A stretch of DNA of 64,000 nt from Dehalococcoidia bacterium (GTDB lineage Bacteria; Chloroflexota; Dehalococcoidia; Tepidiformales; Tepidiformaceae): the NCBI GenBank assembly GCA_020847985.1, contig JADLBC010000060.1:1-64000 (forward strand), in the 5' to 3' direction. This document shows positions 16,882 through 25,371 of the stretch, piece by piece. Positions within the stretch are counted from its first letter, which is position 1; each line of letters starts with the position of its first letter. The notes beneath the pieces were generated by a model, which made no database searches, had not been told where the DNA came from, and saw only the letters and a list, made by a program, of their open reading frames with translations. The translations under genes were made by a program, and so were the position numbers.

Positions 16882-17580
16882 TCAGGCCTCCGCGACGACG
16901 ATGCGCGCGTCGACGGCGATGGCGCCGTCCGGGTAGGCGAACACCGGGTTGAGGTCGAGCTCCTTGACTTCGGGGTGCTTCTCGACGAATTCGGCGACCT
17001 TGAGGATGGCCGTCTTCAGCGCACCGATATCGGCGGGCGGCTGGCCGCGCACACCGGCGAGGATGGGACGGCCCTTGATCTCGTCGATCATCTGCGTGGC
17101 GTCCTTCTCCTCCAGCGGAACGAGCCGGAAGGAGACGTCTTTCAGCACTTCGACCATGATGCCGCCGAGGCCGAACATCATGACGGGGCCGAACTGCGGG
17201 TCGGTGGTCATGCCGACGATGACTTCGGTGCCCTGGGGCGCCATGTGCTGGACGGCGACACCGGTGATGCGCGCGCCCGGGACATGCTTGAGGCAGCTCT
17301 CAAGGATCGCGTCGTGGGCGGCGCCGACCTCGTCCTTGCTCTTGAGGTTCAGCTTCACGCCGCCGGCATCGCTCTTGTGGGCGATATCGGGCGAAACGAC
17401 CTTGAGGACGACGGGGTAACCCGCCGCCTCGGCCTGCGCCTGGGCCTCCTCGCGGCTGGTGGCGAGCGTGGTGTTGGTGACGGGCACGCCCGCATCGCGA
17501 AGCAGCTGCTTCGCCTCGACTTCATTCAGCAGCGTGCGGCCTTCGGCCCGCGCCTGCGCCAGAACAGCCTCGAACGTCAT
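16882..17580 (-). CDS. ADP-forming acyl-CoA synthetase, beta (ATP-grasp) subunit
   Basis: This 232-residue ATP-grasp protein begins with a LLNEVEAKQLLRDAGVPV helix and has the nucleotide-binding strand PVVLKVVSPDIAHKSDAGGV. Later come VGMTTDPQFGPVMMFGLGG and ELDLNPVFAYPDGAIAVDAR. These are the signature blocks of the beta subunit of ADP-forming acetyl-CoA synthetase. It is the first gene of the pair, with its stop one base before the alpha start, so the two are translated together. Length is normal for a stand-alone beta subunit. Confidence 0.9.
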   Translation of the reverse strand: MTFEAVLAQARAEGRTLLNEVEAKQLLRDAGVPVTNTTLATSREEAQAQAEAAGYPVVLKVVSPDIAHKSDAGGVKLNLKSKDEVGAAHDAILESCLKHVPGARITGVAVQHMAPQGTEVIVGMTTDPQFGPVMMFGLGGIMVEVLKDVSFRLVPLEEKDATQMIDEIKGRPILAGVRGQPPADIGALKTAILKVAEFVEKHPEVKELDLNPVFAYPDGAIAVDARIVVAEA

Positions 17581-17731
17581 GAAATCCTCGTTCCCTGGAA
17601 GCCGGGAGTGACATCGCCGGGGCGCCGCCCGGACCGGTCCAACGGAGGATTCTACGGGAGACGGTCCATGGTGTCAGGTCGAACGGGGCACGTTCGTTAG
17701 CGTGGAGCGAAAAATCCGCGGGGCGCGCACC

Positions 17732-18703
17732 TCAGGCGAGCCGCGCGAGCAGCTCCGCCGCACCGACGGTACCCGGCGCGACGCCCTCGCGCGCGTGCCG
17801 GTTCGCGGTTGCGCGCAGGAGTTCGTTCACCGGGGCGGGCACGCCTTGCATCCGCCCCAGGTACACCACTTCGCCATTCAGGTAGTCGCTTTCGATCTCG
17901 GCCTTGCCGCGCTGGATGCTCTGCCAGGTGGAGCCACCGCCGCGGGTCGCCCCGGCGATGGGGCGCACGGTGATGATCGTGCCGCGACGGCGGGCATCGG
18001 CTTCGTCGCCCACGAAGGCGATGCCGGCGGCGCGGAAGCAGGCCACGGCCTCGGCTTTGGCGCGCGCCTGCAGGTCATCGATCGCGGCGGAACGCTCCTC
18101 GCCGCAGATCGCCTGCACGGCGTTGCCGAGGTTGAGAAGCAGCTTCTGGTACTTCCACGCCATCACATCCGGCTCGGGGTGGGAGCTGAAGGTGGCGGCC
18201 GCGAGGTCGGCGGAGATGGCTTCGGCCACGGCGTCGACGCCGGACGGGTAGCGGCCGATGTCGAGGATGCCGGTCATGGGGGCCGAGTTCGCCTGCACGA
18301 CACCCGGCTCCAGGTGCGTGGCCGGCAGCATGACGGTCGTCGTGTACACGCGGGCGAAGCGGCGGAGCGCGGCGCGTTCGTTGTCGACGCCGTTCTGGGC
18401 GATGAGCAGCGCGCAATCCTGCCCGCCCGCGGCTTCGAGCGCGGCGAGCGCGCCGGGTGTGTCCTGCGACTTCATCGCGAGCACGACGACGTCATCGCGG
18501 CCGAGGGCGAGTTCGCCGGGGCCGCTCACCGCCTGGATGGGCAGGACATCGCGGCCATCCGGGGATTCGAGCGTGAGGCCGTTCGCGCGGATGGCTTCGA
18601 GGTGGGCGCCCCGGGCGATGAGGACGACATCGCGGCCGGCCTGGAAGAGCCGCCCGCCGATGGCGCCGCCAACGGCGCCCGCACCGTAGATGATGTACCG
18701 CAT
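17732..18703 (-). CDS. panE: 2-dehydropantoate 2-reductase-like (PanE/ApbA) enzyme
   Basis: This 323-residue protein has an N-terminal NADP Rossmann motif (IYGAGAVGGAIGGRLFQAG). It also has the family segment VLAMKSQDTPGALAAL, the central AWKYQKLLLNLGNAV carrying the Lys and Asn of the active site, and the C-terminal SMLQSIQRG-like block STWQSIQRGKAEIESDYLNG. PanE reduces ketopantoate to pantoate for CoA synthesis. Genomes often carry several paralogues acting on other 2-keto acids, so pantothenate synthesis is likely but not proven. No other pan gene lies in the window. Confidence 0.85.
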   Translation of the reverse strand: MRYIIYGAGAVGGAIGGRLFQAGRDVVLIARGAHLEAIRANGLTLESPDGRDVLPIQAVSGPGELALGRDDVVVLAMKSQDTPGALAALEAAGGQDCALLIAQNGVDNERAALRRFARVYTTTVMLPATHLEPGVVQANSAPMTGILDIGRYPSGVDAVAEAISADLAAATFSSHPEPDVMAWKYQKLLLNLGNAVQAICGEERSAAIDDLQARAKAEAVACFRAAGIAFVGDEADARRRGTIITVRPIAGATRGGGSTWQSIQRGKAEIESDYLNGEVVYLGRMQGVPAPVNELLRATANRHAREGVAPGTVGAAELLARLA

Positions 18704-18727
18704 GCAAAACCCGCCGTGCGTGGAGTG

Positions 18728-19729
18728 TCAGGCCTCGTTTCGTGCTCGCGCCCAGGCGTGGTACCGGGCGAGAAGCTCCTGCTCGCGCGGGGCGTTCAAT
18801 CCCGCCCGCAGGGGGCCGTTGCGCCGCGAAGCGTACCACGAGAGCGTGTCCGCGATGGTCGTGGCCAACGACCGGAACTGGAGCCCCGCCGCGAGCGCCC
18901 GGTCGATGCTGAAGCCATGGAGCCCCGCCATCGTGGCGGGCGCCCAGAGCGGCAGTTCGCCGCTGCGTTCGAGCCCGTCGGCCAGCAGGAGTTCCTCTTC
19001 GACCCAGGTGAGGCGCGCGCCGTTCCCGGCCACGACATCGGCGGTGGCCAGGAATTCGTGCCAGGTGAGCGGCGCGGCCGGACCGGTGGCGTTTAAGACG
19101 CCGCGCACGCCCCCTTCGAGCAGCCCAACCACCCATGCCGCGAGGTCGCGGGCGTCGATCAGCTGCAGGGGGCCGCGCGGGATGCCGGGTGCGAGCACCT
19201 CGCCTGCCTCCCGGACGCGCACGGGCCAGTAGGTGAAGCGGTCCGAAGGGTCGTGCGGCCCGACGATGTAGCCCGGCCGAATGATGAGCGCACGGTCGCC
19301 GAAGACGGCCTGGACCTCGGCCTCGCAGGCGGCTTTGAGGGGCCCGTACGTCTCGTTCGAAAGCGCGGTCCCCGGGGGCGGCACCGTGGCGAGCGCCGCG
19401 TTCTCGTCCTGTCCGGCCGCGGCGAATGACGCGTAGACGGACAAGGTCGAGATGAAGCAGTACGCGTCCGTGGCCTGCCGCAGCGCCGCGGCGGAGGCGG
19501 CGACCACCTCCGGGAGGTAGCCCGGGGTGTCGATCACCGCATCCCACGTTCGGCCGGCGAGCAGCGCCAGGTCGTGTTCGCGGTCGCCGCGAATCTCCTC
19601 GACACCGGGCGTGCCGGCGGGCGCGCTCAGGCCGCGATTAAAGTGGGTAACGGAATGGCCGCGCTCTCGCGCGGCCTCCGTCAGGTGCAAACCAACGAAC
19701 CGGCTCCCGCCGATGATAAGGATGCGCAT
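18728..19729 (-). CDS. Extended SDR / NAD-dependent epimerase-like protein
   Basis: The N-terminus RILIIGGSRFVGLHLTEAA is the GxxxxxG NAD(P)-binding motif. ETYGPLKAACE supplies the YxxxK catalytic pair, and LIIRPGYIVGPHDPSDRFTYW matches the extended-SDR substrate region. The ATG at 19729 is preferred, because the listed start at 19738 is a TTG with no visible ribosome-binding site. The protein resembles uncharacterised Chloroflexi/actinobacterial epimerase-like reductases. A sugar-nucleotide or isoprenoid substrate is possible but unsupported. It is separated from the uptake operon upstream by a hairpin. Confidence 0.8.
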   Translation of the reverse strand: MRILIIGGSRFVGLHLTEAARERGHSVTHFNRGLSAPAGTPGVEEIRGDREHDLALLAGRTWDAVIDTPGYLPEVVAASAAALRQATDAYCFISTLSVYASFAAAGQDENAALATVPPPGTALSNETYGPLKAACEAEVQAVFGDRALIIRPGYIVGPHDPSDRFTYWPVRVREAGEVLAPGIPRGPLQLIDARDLAAWVVGLLEGGVRGVLNATGPAAPLTWHEFLATADVVAGNGARLTWVEEELLLADGLERSGELPLWAPATMAGLHGFSIDRALAAGLQFRSLATTIADTLSWYASRRNGPLRAGLNAPREQELLARYHAWARARNEA

Positions 19730-19757
19730 TGCGCGCAATCCTACGCAGTCGGGCGGG

Positions 19758-19778
19758 CGGGCGGCACAGGGCCGCCCG
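19758..19778 (-). terminator. Hairpin after the Dpp/Opp permease gene
   Basis: CGGGCGGC (19758-19765) pairs perfectly with GCCGCCCG (19771-19778) around ACAGG. It lies 12 bases beyond the stop of the last gene of the minus-strand uptake operon and before the epimerase gene. No U-run follows, so it may be an attenuator or a Rho-assisted terminator. Confidence 0.45.
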
Positions 19779-19789
19779 TGTCAGTTCCT

Positions 19790-20686
19790 TTACCGGCCCC
19801 GCAGGCGAGGGTCGAAGATGTCGCGCGCGGCGTCGCCGAGAAGGTTGAAGCCGAGCACGGTGAGGCTGATGGCGAGCCCCGGGAAGAGCGCCGCCCACAG
19901 GTTGATGGGGAACGTTGTCCGGGCGACGTTGATGTCGTTGCCCCAGGACGGGTTCGGGGGCGGGATGCCCAGGCCGAGGAAGCTCAGCGAAGCCTCCGCG
20001 AGGATCGCCGAACCGAGCAGCGTCGTCGCGACGACCACGCCGACGGGCAGGATGTTCGGGATGATGTGCCGCAAGAGGATGCGGCCGTCGGTGGAGCCAA
20101 TGGAGCGCGCGGCCTCGATATAAAGGTTGTTGCGCTCGACCAGGGCGGCGCTGCGCACAATGCGGGCGACGGAGGGCACGATGAGCACCGCGATCGCGAT
20201 GATCACATTCCGCATCGAAGGGCCCAGCACGCGCACGATCACGAGCAGGAAGAGGATCTGGGGGAACGCGATCATCGTATCGATGATGCGCTGCGAGACC
20301 ACATCCACCCAGCCGCCCTTGTACCCGGCCCACGCGCCGATGAGCATGCCCATCGCCGTGCCGAGGGCGACCGCGAGGAAGCCCACCTGCAGCGAGATGC
20401 GGGCGCCACTCACGACGCGGCTATAGATGTCCTGCCCGAACTTGTCGGTGCCGAACCAGAACTGCGTCGTCGGGCCGCGGCCGGGGATGCCCGCGAACTG
20501 GTTGATTTCGTGGTGCCGGAGGACGGGGGCGAAGAGCCCCACGAGCACGAGCACGGCAATGAGCAAAAGGCCGAAGGCACCCAGCGGGTTCGCGCGCATG
20601 GTGCGCACGAACCGCTTCAGCCGCGATGGGCCCTTATAGACGTACTCTCCCCGGGGGAGGGTGGTTCGCGCCGCCGATTCAGCCAT
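19790..20686 (-). CDS. Dpp/Opp-type ABC transporter permease (DppC family)
   Basis: This 298-residue inner-membrane permease has a cytoplasmic N-terminal region (RTMRANPLGAFGLLLIAVLVLVGLFAP spans TM1). The GTDKFGQDIYSRVVSGARISL segment is diagnostic of the DppC/OppC side, and the EAA-like loop is IYIEAARSIGSTDGRILLRHIIPN. About six membrane segments are predicted. It pairs with the DppB-type protein just upstream to form the pore of a peptide/nickel-type importer. No DppD/DppF ATPase gene is in the window, so the ATPases must be shared or lie elsewhere. Confidence 0.92.
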   Translation of the reverse strand: MAESAARTTLPRGEYVYKGPSRLKRFVRTMRANPLGAFGLLLIAVLVLVGLFAPVLRHHEINQFAGIPGRGPTTQFWFGTDKFGQDIYSRVVSGARISLQVGFLAVALGTAMGMLIGAWAGYKGGWVDVVSQRIIDTMIAFPQILFLLVIVRVLGPSMRNVIIAIAVLIVPSVARIVRSAALVERNNLYIEAARSIGSTDGRILLRHIIPNILPVGVVVATTLLGSAILAEASLSFLGLGIPPPNPSWGNDINVARTTFPINLWAALFPGLAISLTVLGFNLLGDAARDIFDPRLRGR

Positions 20687-20730
20687 CGCTGTTCCTCCTC
20701 CGGGATACGCCGGCGTGCGCCTTCAGGGCG

Positions 20731-21678
20731 TCATGCATAGCGAATCCTCGGATCGAAGAGGCTGTAGAGCAGGTCTACGCCCAGGTTCAGAAGGACGGCG
20801 ACGCCGGCCGTGTACATCACGAGCGTCTGGGCGACGTTGTAGTCCTTCTGGAGGATGGCCCCATACACGTAGGCGCCGAGTCCGCGCAGGTTGAAAATCG
20901 CCTCGACGATGACGGAACCGCCCAGCAGGCCACCCATGAGGAGGCCGAGGACGGTAACCACCGGGATGAGCGAATTCTTCAGTGCGTGGCGCAGGATGAC
21001 CGTCTGCGAGCTCAGGCCCTTCGCGCGGGCCGTTCGCACGTAATCGGCACGAAGGACTTCGAGCAGCGACGACCGCGTGAGGCGCATGACCGAGGCGATC
21101 GGACCGAGCGCGAGCACCAGCGACGGCGGCCCGAACTGCCGGAAGTTGTCCCACGGGTCGGTGAGCACGGAGACCTGCCGGTTGAGTGGCGGGCCATAGC
21201 CCCACTGCTGCGCGGGGACGAGCAGCACGAGTGTCGCGATCCAGAAGGCCGGCACGGAGAGCGCGATGATCGCGAAGAGGCGCACCACGTAGTCCGCGGG
21301 CGAATTCCGCTTCGCGGCCGAGACGACGCCGGCCGGGATGCCGAGGGCGATGGTCCAGAACATCGTCATCAGCATGAGCTGGAAGCTAACCGGGAACCGC
21401 TCGCGGAACTCGGTCGTGATATTGGTTTGCGTCAGCTGCGAACGGCCGAAGTCCAGGGTGAGCATGCCCTTGATCCAGTGCAGGTACTGGATCGGCTTCG
21501 GATCATCGAGCCCCATCTCCCTGTGGACCTGCGCGATCTTCTCCGGCGTCGCGTTGATGCCCTGCTGCAGGAGCGCCGGGTCGCCACCACCGACCCGGAG
21601 GAGCATGAACACGATGATGGAGATGAACCACAGGATCATCACGGCCATTGCCAGCCGCCGCACTATGTAGCGCGTCAT
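20731..21678 (-). CDS. Dpp/Opp-type ABC transporter permease (DppB family)
   Basis: This 315-residue permease begins MTRYIVRRLAMAVMILW, the usual first DppB transmembrane helix. It continues with FGRSQLTQTNITTEFRERFPVS and the EAA loop DYVRTARAKGLSSQTVILRHALKN, and ends SLFDPRIRYA, the standard DppB C-terminus. Six membrane helices fit. It is transcribed before DppC with a 44-base gap, and after the binding-protein gene, forming the classical binding protein-permease-permease order. It should import oligopeptides or a similar small polar solute. Confidence 0.93.
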   Translation of the reverse strand: MTRYIVRRLAMAVMILWFISIIVFMLLRVGGGDPALLQQGINATPEKIAQVHREMGLDDPKPIQYLHWIKGMLTLDFGRSQLTQTNITTEFRERFPVSFQLMLMTMFWTIALGIPAGVVSAAKRNSPADYVVRLFAIIALSVPAFWIATLVLLVPAQQWGYGPPLNRQVSVLTDPWDNFRQFGPPSLVLALGPIASVMRLTRSSLLEVLRADYVRTARAKGLSSQTVILRHALKNSLIPVVTVLGLLMGGLLGGSVIVEAIFNLRGLGAYVYGAILQKDYNVAQTLVMYTAGVAVLLNLGVDLLYSLFDPRIRYA

Positions 21679-21759
21679 GAACCCATCCCCTCACGCAAGT
21701 GGCGCGGGCGGGCGTGCTGCCCGGCCCGCGCCACCGATCTGGTTACGACCCGGCCAGGC

Positions 21760-23466
21760 TCAGGACTTGGAGGTCCAGATATCCTGGATATACGCCGTGG
21801 ACAACGCGCCCGTGGCGTACGGGTAGTTCTTGATCTCCGGCACGTGCATGAATTCCGTGTACACGCCGTAGAAGTTGAAGAAGCCGCTGTCCTTCTGAAG
21901 GATCATCTTCTGAAGGTCCTTATAGGCCGAGACGCGGGCGTTCTCGTCCATCGTGCCGGCCGCCTTCTTGATGAGGGCGTCGACTTCCGGATCGGTCCAG
22001 CCGGTGTCGTACTTGTTGTTGCCGGTGATGCCGCCGGTGTTCCACCACTGCACGGCGTTGTCCGGCGTCTGGTAGGCCTGGTTCAGGGAGAGGCTCGCGT
22101 TGAGCTGCGTGGCGAAGTAGCCGGCCACCCAGGTGCCCGCATCCAGCGGCTGCGGCTTGGCCGTCACGCCCGCCGCCTGCATCTGGCGCACGAAGATGTT
22201 GACGTAGTCCGCCATGTTGCTGCTCGTGGGATGCGAGAAGCTGAACTCCTTGACGCCCGCGGCTTCGAAGAGCTTCTTGGCCTCGGCGGTGTTGTACGGC
22301 TGGGCCGTCTTCAGCTCATCCTTGGTCAGGGCGTACTTGCCGAACGCGTAGGTCAGCGGGCCGATCGGCTCGCCCGCGCCGTGCCCGATGATCGTGATGT
22401 ACTCGTCGCGGTTGGTGGCCATGTTCACGGCCTTCCGCACGCGCGGGTCCTTCCACGGGTCCTGCTTGGTGTTCATCCAGAACGAGTTGAAGCCAATCGC
22501 CTTCTCGTGCTTGTAGACGAGGTTTTTGTTGGCGTTCGTCAGCTGCTTCGCTTCGTCCGGGTTCGTGGCGAGGTACATGTCCGTCTGGCCCGAGCTGAAC
22601 GCCGTCAGCCAGGTCGCCTGGTCGGCGAAGGTGCGGATGATGTACTTGTCCAGATACGGCTTGCCCGACCGGTAGTAGGTCGGGTTGCGCTCCATTGTCG
22701 CCGCCGCGCCTTCCTTAATCTCGACGACCTTGTAGGGGCCGCCGCCGACGGGCTTCGTCTTCAGGTCGGCGCTCGCGAGGAGCTCCTTCGGCACGATCGC
22801 GCCGATGAGGTTGTTGCCGACCTGCGACTCCGTCCACGCGTAGGGGGCCTTCGTGATGATGCGGAAGGTCTTCGCGTCCGGGGCGTCGATCTTTTCGACC
22901 CAGTTGTTCGTGAAGGCGAAGCCGTTGGAACCGGACTTCGGGTCGGAGATGCGCTTCCAGCTCTCAAGCACGTCGCCCGAGTCGATCACGCGCTCGGGGA
23001 TGCCCTGCGCGTTCGCGGGGATCTTCACGTCCGTACGGAGGTTGAAGACGTAGGTGACCTTGTCGTCCTGGAGCTTGTGGCTTTCGGCGAGGTCGTACAC
23101 GATGCCGCGCTCGGGCGCGAACGACGGGTACGTGCGGAAGAGGTAGTTGTAGACGACGGGCACGACACCCGCGCCACCGTAGACGGAGTTGTGCGGGTCG
23201 GCGCCGGCGAAGGGGCCGGTGAAGGCCGCGGTGTAGGTTCCGCCCTTCTTCGGGGTTTCCGAAGGAGCGGCCGTTGCCGAGGAGCCGCCGGCGGGCGTCG
23301 TCCCGCCGCCCGAGGCGGTCGTGGGCTGTGCCTCACCACCATCGTCGTCATCACCGCAGCCGACCAGCCCGAGGGCGGTCGCGCCCACGCCGAACGCTGC
23401 GGCGCTGCCCATTACGCGGCGGCGCGAGAAGCGGCGACGGAGCCAGTAGTTATCCTGTTCCACCAT
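21760..23466 (-). CDS. Tat-exported lipoprotein, peptide/solute-binding protein (SBP_bac_5)
   Basis: This 568-residue extracytoplasmic binding protein is the first gene of the uptake operon. The N-terminus combines a Tat motif (SRRRVMGSAA) with a lipobox ending LVGCGDDDD, so the mature protein should be lipid-anchored at the Cys. A Thr/Ser/Ala/Gly-rich linker precedes the family 5 SBP fold (YTAAFTGPFAGADPHNSVYG; YVFNLRTDVKIPANAQGIPER; VRKAVNMATNRDEYI). It binds peptides or a related ligand and delivers it to the permeases. A well-placed promoter lies at 23541-23569 and a GGGGGGAAAT site precedes the ATG. Confidence 0.92.
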   Translation of the reverse strand: MVEQDNYWLRRRFSRRRVMGSAAAFGVGATALGLVGCGDDDDGGEAQPTTASGGGTTPAGGSSATAAPSETPKKGGTYTAAFTGPFAGADPHNSVYGGAGVVPVVYNYLFRTYPSFAPERGIVYDLAESHKLQDDKVTYVFNLRTDVKIPANAQGIPERVIDSGDVLESWKRISDPKSGSNGFAFTNNWVEKIDAPDAKTFRIITKAPYAWTESQVGNNLIGAIVPKELLASADLKTKPVGGGPYKVVEIKEGAAATMERNPTYYRSGKPYLDKYIIRTFADQATWLTAFSSGQTDMYLATNPDEAKQLTNANKNLVYKHEKAIGFNSFWMNTKQDPWKDPRVRKAVNMATNRDEYITIIGHGAGEPIGPLTYAFGKYALTKDELKTAQPYNTAEAKKLFEAAGVKEFSFSHPTSSNMADYVNIFVRQMQAAGVTAKPQPLDAGTWVAGYFATQLNASLSLNQAYQTPDNAVQWWNTGGITGNNKYDTGWTDPEVDALIKKAAGTMDENARVSAYKDLQKMILQKDSGFFNFYGVYTEFMHVPEIKNYPYATGALSTAYIQDIWTSKS

Positions 23467-23540
23467 GAAGATTTCCCCCCTTGATTCCAGCTATAGACCA
23501 CACCATGGGTACGAAGGGGCCTTGCCGCTGGATGGCCGGA

Positions 23541-23569
23541 AGTATTGACCCTGTTTTCCCCTTAGTCAA
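23541..23569 (-). promoter_or_regulatory. Promoter of the Dpp/Opp-type uptake operon
   Basis: On the minus strand TTGACT (complement of 23564-23569) and AATACT (complement of 23541-23546) are separated by exactly 17 bases. The score is 5/6 and 4/6 against the housekeeping consensus. The leader to the ATG at 23466 would be about 65 bases. Confidence 0.5.
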
Positions 23570-23655
23570 TCGCATCGAATCGAGGCATTGTCCGCGCCTA
23601 TAGCAGTGCGCCACCTCACACAACGGAGCGAAGGCGGTACTTCCGGCCGCGGCCA

Positions 23656-25371
23656 TCAGGAGCTCAAGGCAGCCTCAAAGTCCCGGTGTTGAATCCAGAA
23701 AGGCCCCGGCAATGCTCGCAGGAGCGCTCGCGCACGGAATAGCTCCTGCCGTTGTACGAGCCATGGGAAGACGCCCCCGCCACCGGCTTCCAGCACCGCC
23801 AGGGCCACCTCACGGGCGATTTTCGCGCGAGAATCCACATCAAATTCAGTCAGCATCGCGTCAAGACGAGGCCGTATGCCGGGGAGCGCCGGTCCGTAGT
23901 TCGCGGCCAGCGCGCGTGACGGGTCCGGGTCGTCGTACGGCGGACCCCACCCGAACCAGAGCGCGGCGCGCCCACCGCCGTACTCCCCGGAGGCGGCACG
24001 CTCGCCGATGGTGGTGTAGGGCTCGACGGCGGCGACGAAGCGATTCCCGAGGACCTGCGCGAGGCGGCCCGTGACCACCGCGCTCGCCCCGTAGGCAGGG
24101 TCGAACACGCTGGGAATGTCGATGCGAATAGTCCCGAGCGCGGCGCCGCCGGCCGCGTCCCAGCGGCGGCGGGCGTCCCGGGCATCGGCCTCGGGGTCGC
24201 CGTAGCCGGGGAAGCGCGCGAGGTCCGCGGGCGTCAGCGCGAAGGGACGGCCAAACACGGGATCGATCGGCGCCCCAGGCGCGGCCCGCCCGCCGAAGAG
24301 CTCGGCCGCAAGCCATGTCCGGTTCAGGGCACCCGAGAGCGCGCGCAGCAGTTCCGGGTTGTTCCACGGCGGGCCACCGGTCGAGACCGTGGAGATGACG
24401 GGCGTCTCCTCGAAGCGGGCGAACTCGGTGAACTCCGGGCGGCCACGGAGCGCAGCGGCATCGCGGCGGTCGCGGAGGAGGGCCTCGTCGCTGCCCCCGC
24501 TGAGGAGCATGGCGCGCGAACCAGCCGCTGGCTCCAATTCGAGGCCGTCGAGCGCCGGGGGCCGGTGGCCCTGCATGTGAGCCGCGAACGCCGCTGTCGT
24601 GCGTTCGTTCGCCCCCGTGTAAAGGAATGGCCCGCTGCCCACCACTTCCGCCGGGCGTTGCAGGTGCCAGGTCTTCGCGAACGCTTCCACGGCGTCGGGC
24701 GCCTGCACGAACGCCAGCCGCGCCGCGAGGGTATGCAGCAGGAACGGGTCGGGGCCGTCGGTGGTCACGCGCACCGTGCGTTCATCGACCGCGGTGACGG
24801 CGCGCACGCGCAGGATGTCGTCCTGCCGCTGCGCCGCCGGGAGCCGGGCCGTCCGTGCCAGTTCCATCGCTCGCCGCAGGTGCGCCACGACGTCGTTCGC
24901 GGTCACCGGGCGGCCATCGAGCGGCGCCCGCGGTTGCCAGCGCGCACGCGGGTCCAGGTGGAACGACCATGTCTCCGGGTCGGGCTGTTCCCAGCGCGTG
25001 GCGAGATCGCCGCCGATACGCAGGGGATCGTACTCCGCCCATTCGACGATCCGCGAATGCGTGCGGCCGAGAATTTCGGCGAGGGCCGGTTCGCCGCTGC
25101 GCTGGGCATCGAACGTATCGAAGGCGAGCGTCGACGGCGCCACCACGCGCGCCGTTCCGCCGGAGCGCCGGGGCGCCGGCGTTGGCGCGGCCGTTGCCCC
25201 GGCGGTGGGGACGATGGGCCCGGTGGTTTCGCCGGCGAGTTCTCCCGGTTGTGGGCGGGTCTCGCTGGCGCTCCGGCCGCCGCAGGAGGCGACCAAGGCG
25301 GCACTGGCGCCGCCCGCGAGGAACGTCCTGCGCGAAACGCGGCGGCTCACGGGCGAGGGCTCAGGGGCCAT
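23656..25371 (-). CDS. Tat-exported lipoprotein, SBP_bac_5-family binding protein
   Basis: This 571-residue protein has a Tat signal SRRTFLAGGASAALVASC with the lipobox Cys, then a Pro/Ala/Thr linker and a divergent family-5 substrate-binding fold (LAFDTFDAQRSGEPALAEILG; WSFHLDPRARWQPRAPLDGRPVTANDVVAHL). It is an independent paralogue of the adjacent operon protein and has no permease genes of its own. It starts 11 bases inside the end of the CDF exporter gene, so it is probably co-transcribed after it. The ligand is unknown. Confidence 0.85.
   Translation of the reverse strand: MAPEPSPVSRRVSRRTFLAGGASAALVASCGGRSASETRPQPGELAGETTGPIVPTAGATAAPTPAPRRSGGTARVVAPSTLAFDTFDAQRSGEPALAEILGRTHSRIVEWAEYDPLRIGGDLATRWEQPDPETWSFHLDPRARWQPRAPLDGRPVTANDVVAHLRRAMELARTARLPAAQRQDDILRVRAVTAVDERTVRVTTDGPDPFLLHTLAARLAFVQAPDAVEAFAKTWHLQRPAEVVGSGPFLYTGANERTTAAFAAHMQGHRPPALDGLELEPAAGSRAMLLSGGSDEALLRDRRDAAALRGRPEFTEFARFEETPVISTVSTGGPPWNNPELLRALSGALNRTWLAAELFGGRAAPGAPIDPVFGRPFALTPADLARFPGYGDPEADARDARRRWDAAGGAALGTIRIDIPSVFDPAYGASAVVTGRLAQVLGNRFVAAVEPYTTIGERAASGEYGGGRAALWFGWGPPYDDPDPSRALAANYGPALPGIRPRLDAMLTEFDVDSRAKIAREVALAVLEAGGGGVFPWLVQRQELFRARALLRALPGPFWIQHRDFEAALSS

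Noticed and set aside
20626-23484. 952-residue plus-strand ORF
   Set aside because: Antisense of the Dpp/Opp uptake operon, with no domain pattern.
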